10,173 nt of DNA, taken from contig JAGDMJ010000079.1 in assembly GCA_017860555.1 (NCBI GenBank), positions 1 through 10,173 on the forward strand, given 5' to 3'. The stretch comes from Bacteroidota bacterium. Its GTDB lineage: Bacteria; Bacteroidota; Ignavibacteria; UBA10030; UBA6906. Of the stretch, positions 6,564 through 10,173 are shown one piece after another. The position numbers were made by a program, and so were the translations under genes. The stretch's first letter is position 1. Each line of letters starts with the position of its first letter. The notes beneath the pieces were generated by a model. That model saw nothing but the letters and a program-made list of their open reading frames with translations. It did no database searches and was not told the origin of the DNA.

Positions 6564-7643
6564 TCAGGGTAGCATGATGAATTCCAATTCGCCGTCCGTC
6601 CTCGTTGCCTCGTATCTCCCGGTGGATGAGGTGAGGATGGGGAAATCATACGCAGGATCCACGTGCTCCCGGACCACCCGCACAAAATCACTCCCGGGCT
6701 TCATCACCGTGAGAACCCCCTTCGCCGACAGTGCGCAGACAAAACTGTCATGTTCATGCGGGTTCTTGGAAAAGAACATGCACGCCGAATGCACCGAGCC
6801 GGGTTCGAGCCGAAGTGAGGCGGGGTGGAAGGTGAAGATATGATTCGCAAAGTCGAACCGCACCTCCATGACGACATATCCCCCGATCTTCGATTCCGCA
6901 ACGAATCCGATGGAGACGGTCCCGCCGGCGCTCACATGCATCGCAAGCCTCTGCCGCTTCACGGGGGCAACAAAGGGAACGGCCGGCGTGGAAAGCGACT
7001 CCGAGGTGTCCCCGGAAAAGAGCATTGCAGTGGCTTTGATACCGGTGTCTGTCTGTTCGATCCATGCGACGGCGCTCCGGTCGTCTTCTGCCCCCGGGAT
7101 GGGAATGGCGGAGGAAAGGAGAGGCTCATGCCCGGCCGGGCCAATACGTGACGTTGCAACGCTCCCTCGCTCCCCCTGGTTTCCCCGGAATTCGTGCCTG
7201 TACAGCGACCATGCGTCGTCTTTCGGCAGCCAGAAATACTGCAGCATGTTCCTGCTGGGCACGACGATCGCAGGCTGGATGAGCCTGGCAGCAGGATCCA
7301 TCGGGAGATTCAGCGGCCCTTCCTGATACAATGAGAGCGCGCTGTACGTGTCCGGAGTTCTCCATCCGGCCCAGAACGCGTTCACCTGATCGCGCAGCAG
7401 TCCGCTTGTCGCCGCGAACGGCTGTGCCTCAGGCGGAACAACGATGTCCCAGCCCACCTGCTTCAAGAACTGGATCTCCCCGAGGTCCGGCCGTTTTTCG
7501 TAAAACTCCATGGAGATCAGCTCGCGGCTGGAAGGATCAACGACCACGGCAAAGAAATCGGTGAACTTGCCGTCGAAGAACGTCGTGATGGCCTCCGCGA
7601 CGATGGCTTGATCGACTGCCGGGATGTCTGCCTGTGCTGTCAT
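6564..7643 (-). CDS. Unrecognised soluble beta-rich protein (359 aa)
   Basis: The ATG follows the upstream protease stop by one base (TAA-G-ATG), so the two are almost certainly co-translated. No signal peptide or membrane helix is present. The N-terminal 60 residues look helical and strand-mixed (AIVAEAITTFFDGKF, DFFAVVVDPSSRELISMEFY). The rest alternates short hydrophobic strands with turns: IQPAIVVPSRNMLQYFWLP, RSAVAWIEQTDTGIKATAML, RQRLAMHVSAGGTVSIGFV, VVMEVRFDFANHIFTFHP and DSFVCALSAKGVLTVM. This resembles irregular beta-propeller blades, but no blade motif repeats clearly. I recognise no family and see no catalytic signature. Its tight coupling to the metzincin-like gene makes a specific partner (inhibitor, chaperone or immunity protein acting in the cytoplasm) an option; it could equally be another cargo or a structural accessory. 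Coding is well supported, function is not. Confidence 0.7.
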   Translation of the reverse strand: MTAQADIPAVDQAIVAEAITTFFDGKFTDFFAVVVDPSSRELISMEFYEKRPDLGEIQFLKQVGWDIVVPPEAQPFAATSGLLRDQVNAFWAGWRTPDTYSALSLYQEGPLNLPMDPAARLIQPAIVVPSRNMLQYFWLPKDDAWSLYRHEFRGNQGERGSVATSRIGPAGHEPLLSSAIPIPGAEDDRSAVAWIEQTDTGIKATAMLFSGDTSESLSTPAVPFVAPVKRQRLAMHVSAGGTVSIGFVAESKIGGYVVMEVRFDFANHIFTFHPASLRLEPGSVHSACMFFSKNPHEHDSFVCALSAKGVLTVMKPGSDFVRVVREHVDPAYDFPILTSSTGRYEATRTDGELEFIMLP

Positions 7644-7644
7644 C

Positions 7645-10173
7645 TTAGGAAATGGTTCCGTTCATGTTGATCTTCGTGTAATTCCAACCGCTCAGCTTCA
7701 GGATGCAAAGGCCGCACAGCTCTTTCGGGTCCGATTTGTGGTATGACATGACACACCACTGATTGTCGGCGTGCGCATTTGGCTGAAAGCCGTCAGGCTG
7801 GGTGATCTTGTTCCCTTTGGCATCCTGCGCGGTCCGGCTGTCTCCCGAGTCGAAATGCCCGGGAGCATGAGCCAGGAACACCTGATGCCCCACTTCGTGA
7901 ACGAGGATCCGATCCGCTTTGCCTGATTCAAAGATCAAGAACATGGTCTTGTCGATGCCGGTGAACTTCGGGATTGAGGGTGCGATCCCCGCGGTAAAGG
8001 AGCCCTTCCACATGTTGTGGTCGCCGTTTTCTCCGAACTTGAAGATCGTCAAACCCTTCTCTCCAAGAGGAAAACTCTGAACAACGTCGTAGTAGATCCT
8101 GTACGCGTGCTTGTCGCACTCCTTGCGATACGTTTCTTCGTCCGCGGACTGAAGGAAGGAAAAGAGCCGATGGAAGAGCTTCGATACCTTGCCGCTTTTG
8201 GGATGAGTGTGATCCCAGTAGTCGTTGAAGCTTTTGTACTTCACGGGATAGAGCTCGGGGTCCGTCAGAGCGGCGTCCCGCACGAAGTTGTCGGTCTTCG
8301 AGAGTTGGGCAATGACTTTCTGGTAGGCCGTTCTCCAGCTGGCCTGCACTTCCTGTACGGCAAGTCCGGGCGCGGCATCGAACGTCATGGCCGCCTTGTC
8401 ATACTCACGCGTCATGGTGGAGAGATCAACGTCAGTGGTCCCTTTGCCTACTTTGTAGCTTTGCACGACGGAAATCTGCCGCCGTGTGGTGAAGGTTATG
8501 GCATTGGAATGTTTCGCGGCCGGTATGCCGACAAGCGCTTTGTCATCCTTGGTATCCGGCGTGCCATCGGTGTCAATGTAGGCGGAGACGGTGTGGACGT
8601 CGCCCGCCATGCGGCTGCAGGCAAAGCAGATTCCCGTTTCGGCATCGAACGCGCGGGTTGTTTTGCACAGGCTGTGCGAGCCCCAGGTGCGCTGCGACGG
8701 GGCCAGCGCGTTCCAGTCGTCATTGATCTTCACCCACTGGAGTTCGTCAGCCCCTCGATCCGCGTTCGTTGTCCGCTGGCCCCCAAAGTACTTGTGGGCA
8801 GTGCGTCCCTGAGGCTCCGTCGCGGTTTTCTTGTAGGCCGTCACCTGTTGGACGAATGACATCGCCGGCTTGTCGAGGCTGCGTCCCTTCAGGGTGGCGT
8901 TGAATTCGGCGTCGGTCTCCAGGGCAACGTCCCAAAGGACTTTGGTTCCTGCAGTCGCCTGGGCGACACGCTTGCGCTTTCCATCCTTTCCTTTCAGCCA
9001 GATCCGTGCATAGAGGGGAATGGAAACACCCCGGCGCCACTTGGTCTTGTATAACTGGAAGGATAAGTCGTTATTCATCTGGGTGGAGTCGGTTTTGAAG
9101 ATCGCGCTCGGCAAAACAACGACTCCTTTTCCCTTGTTCTTCGCAATGCTGTCCATCAGGTCCGCGATGATCTTTTTGGCAGAGTCATCGATCGTCGCCG
9201 GGCCTTTGTCATCGACGAAGATCTCGATCGCCTCGGGGATCACCGAGACCTTCCCTTTGTTGCTTTCGGCCGACGTCCCGGAGAGCGTGGTAAGGACCAT
9301 CCACACCTGATATGGACTTGCCGCCAGGTTCAGGAAGCCGTCATAGTCAGGATCGGTCGCTTCGCCTTTCCACACAACCGAAGACGCCGGGCTCGCCGGG
9401 ATTCCAAGGTCCTTCTCGAAGAGTCTCCTCCCGGGCTCTTTCTCTGATTCGGCGACCAGTTTGATGTTCTGGATGCGCCCCATCGGGCCTGTGATCTCAT
9501 AGGTGATCGTCAGCTCTTCGAGGCTTGGAATGAAGTGCGGCGTATCGACGTCGACGATGCGGATCGTATGCGTCGAGGACGGAGGCGCCGGGACCGGGGG
9601 TTTGCATTCCACGCGGGAGAAGCTGTAAAGCTTGTTCCCGTACAGGTCGCATTCCTTGTGCCTGCACTTTCCAGGTTCGGGATGGCACTTGAGCTCCGGC
9701 TCTTCGCCGGGATCGAAGAACAACAGCTCCACCCTCCGGTCGATCTCGGTCTTGTTCCTGTCCTTGGTGATCGGGAAGAACTCACCGCATCCAACACACT
9801 CCGGACGCCCTTTGATGAACTTGAGCTTCGACCGATATGACTCCAATCCTGCCTTGTTGGTGGCCAGGAGCGTCATGAGTTCCCGCATGTAGATATCGAA
9901 GAACGCTCCCCAGGTCTCGGAACCTACCTTGCCGTTGATCGGAATGAACGCGTCAAGCTCGATGTTGTACTGCCGCTGGAAGTTCTCAATCGCGGTTCTC
10001 GTCTGGTCGTTGTCTTTTCCGGTCTTCTCCCCGGGATCGCAATTCCATTCCCAGGTGTAGGCGATCCATTTGAGGATCTGCTGATAGTCTTCAACCTTGT
10101 GCCTGCCCTGCGAGATGGCTGCCCAGGCTTCGCGATCTCCTTTCAGAACAGCGAGAACATTCTGTGCACGCAG
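7645..10173 (-). CDS. Modular peptidoglycan-binding/OmpA-like protein with C-terminal metzincin-like zinc protease, 5'-truncated
   Basis: The frame is open to the right edge, so 842 residues are visible and the true start lies outside; the ATG at 9888 is internal because clear domain sequence continues upstream of it. Numbering from the edge, residues about 27-98 look like a peptidoglycan-binding (PGRP_1-like) fold: WIAYTWEWNCDPG, QTRTAIENFQRQYN, INGKVGSETWGAFFD. Next comes the tail of an OmpA-like domain, CVGCGEFFPI then IDRRVELLFFDPGEEPELKC (about 126-163). Beta-rich, Ig-like regions follow (about 205-430), including IPLYARIWLKG. The C-terminal domain has HEVGHQVFLAH (H759, E760, H763, H769) and a Met-turn CVMSY (M809), matching the metzincin plan HExxHxxxxxH; Phe766 replaces the usual Gly. 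Cysteine pairs (CVGC, CFAC, LCGLC) may be structural. Similar LFFDPGEEP proteins occur, from memory, beside vgrG genes. A role as injected protease cargo is inference. Confidence 0.85.
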   Translation of the reverse strand: MRAQNVLAVLKGDREAWAAISQGRHKVEDYQQILKWIAYTWEWNCDPGEKTGKDNDQTRTAIENFQRQYNIELDAFIPINGKVGSETWGAFFDIYMRELMTLLATNKAGLESYRSKLKFIKGRPECVGCGEFFPITKDRNKTEIDRRVELLFFDPGEEPELKCHPEPGKCRHKECDLYGNKLYSFSRVECKPPVPAPPSSTHTIRIVDVDTPHFIPSLEELTITYEITGPMGRIQNIKLVAESEKEPGRRLFEKDLGIPASPASSVVWKGEATDPDYDGFLNLAASPYQVWMVLTTLSGTSAESNKGKVSVIPEAIEIFVDDKGPATIDDSAKKIIADLMDSIAKNKGKGVVVLPSAIFKTDSTQMNNDLSFQLYKTKWRRGVSIPLYARIWLKGKDGKRKRVAQATAGTKVLWDVALETDAEFNATLKGRSLDKPAMSFVQQVTAYKKTATEPQGRTAHKYFGGQRTTNADRGADELQWVKINDDWNALAPSQRTWGSHSLCKTTRAFDAETGICFACSRMAGDVHTVSAYIDTDGTPDTKDDKALVGIPAAKHSNAITFTTRRQISVVQSYKVGKGTTDVDLSTMTREYDKAAMTFDAAPGLAVQEVQASWRTAYQKVIAQLSKTDNFVRDAALTDPELYPVKYKSFNDYWDHTHPKSGKVSKLFHRLFSFLQSADEETYRKECDKHAYRIYYDVVQSFPLGEKGLTIFKFGENGDHNMWKGSFTAGIAPSIPKFTGIDKTMFLIFESGKADRILVHEVGHQVFLAHAPGHFDSGDSRTAQDAKGNKITQPDGFQPNAHADNQWCVMSYHKSDPKELCGLCILKLSGWNYTKINMNGTIS

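Noticed and set aside
8017..8859. Plus-strand open frame of 280 codons
   Set aside because: Antisense to the middle of the metzincin-like protein; length follows from codon bias of the true gene.
9886..9888. ATG at 9888 as the true start of the protease gene
   Set aside because: Reading upstream in the same frame gives 95 further residues with a convincing peptidoglycan-binding pattern and no stop before the window edge.

Overview
Every supported gene in this window lies on the minus strand, so gene order runs from high to low coordinates. Eight closely packed reading frames (about 10173 down to 447) look like one operon. A separate secreted-protein gene follows across a 60-base gap and runs off the left edge. 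No tRNA, rRNA, CRISPR array, insertion sequence or integrase was seen. Base composition is moderately GC-rich. Shine-Dalgarno sequences are weak or absent before most genes. The last gene has a Sec signal peptide followed by 55-residue W-x-D-x-R repeats, a style common in secreted proteins of Bacteroidota/Ignavibacteriota-type bacteria. The organism is therefore a diderm bacterium, and the lineage is only a tentative guess.

In transcription order the layout is: (1) a 5'-truncated modular protein with peptidoglycan-binding and OmpA-like segments, beta-rich middle domains and a C-terminal metzincin-like zinc protease (HEVGH...H plus a VMSY Met-turn); (2) a 359-residue protein I do not recognise; (3) a 282-residue Ig-like/carboxypeptidase-regulatory-like protein of the kind found near VgrG spikes; (4) an 816-residue multidomain wall-lytic candidate (M23/LytM-like fold split by an SH3-like insert, a middle domain, and a lysozyme-like C-terminal region); (5) a signal-peptide protein overlapping it by 26 bases; (6) a 47-residue basic microprotein; (7) a DcrB/DUF1795 (Eag-chaperone-like) protein; (8) a membrane protein fusing a cytoplasmic FHA domain to a periplasmic SLT lytic transglycosylase.

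My reading, which is inference, is that this is an accessory/effector island of a contractile injection system, most likely a type VI secretion system. It would supply envelope-directed cargo (protease and muralytic enzymes), a chaperone-like protein, a spike/adaptor-like protein, a possible periplasmic immunity protein, and a membrane-anchored transglycosylase that could open the cell wall for the machine. No sheath, tube, baseplate, VgrG or PAAR gene is visible, so the link rests on the accessory families alone. The most unusual items are the FHA-TM-SLT fusion, the altered metal ligands in the M23-like domain, the metzincin-like cargo domain and the unannotated microprotein.
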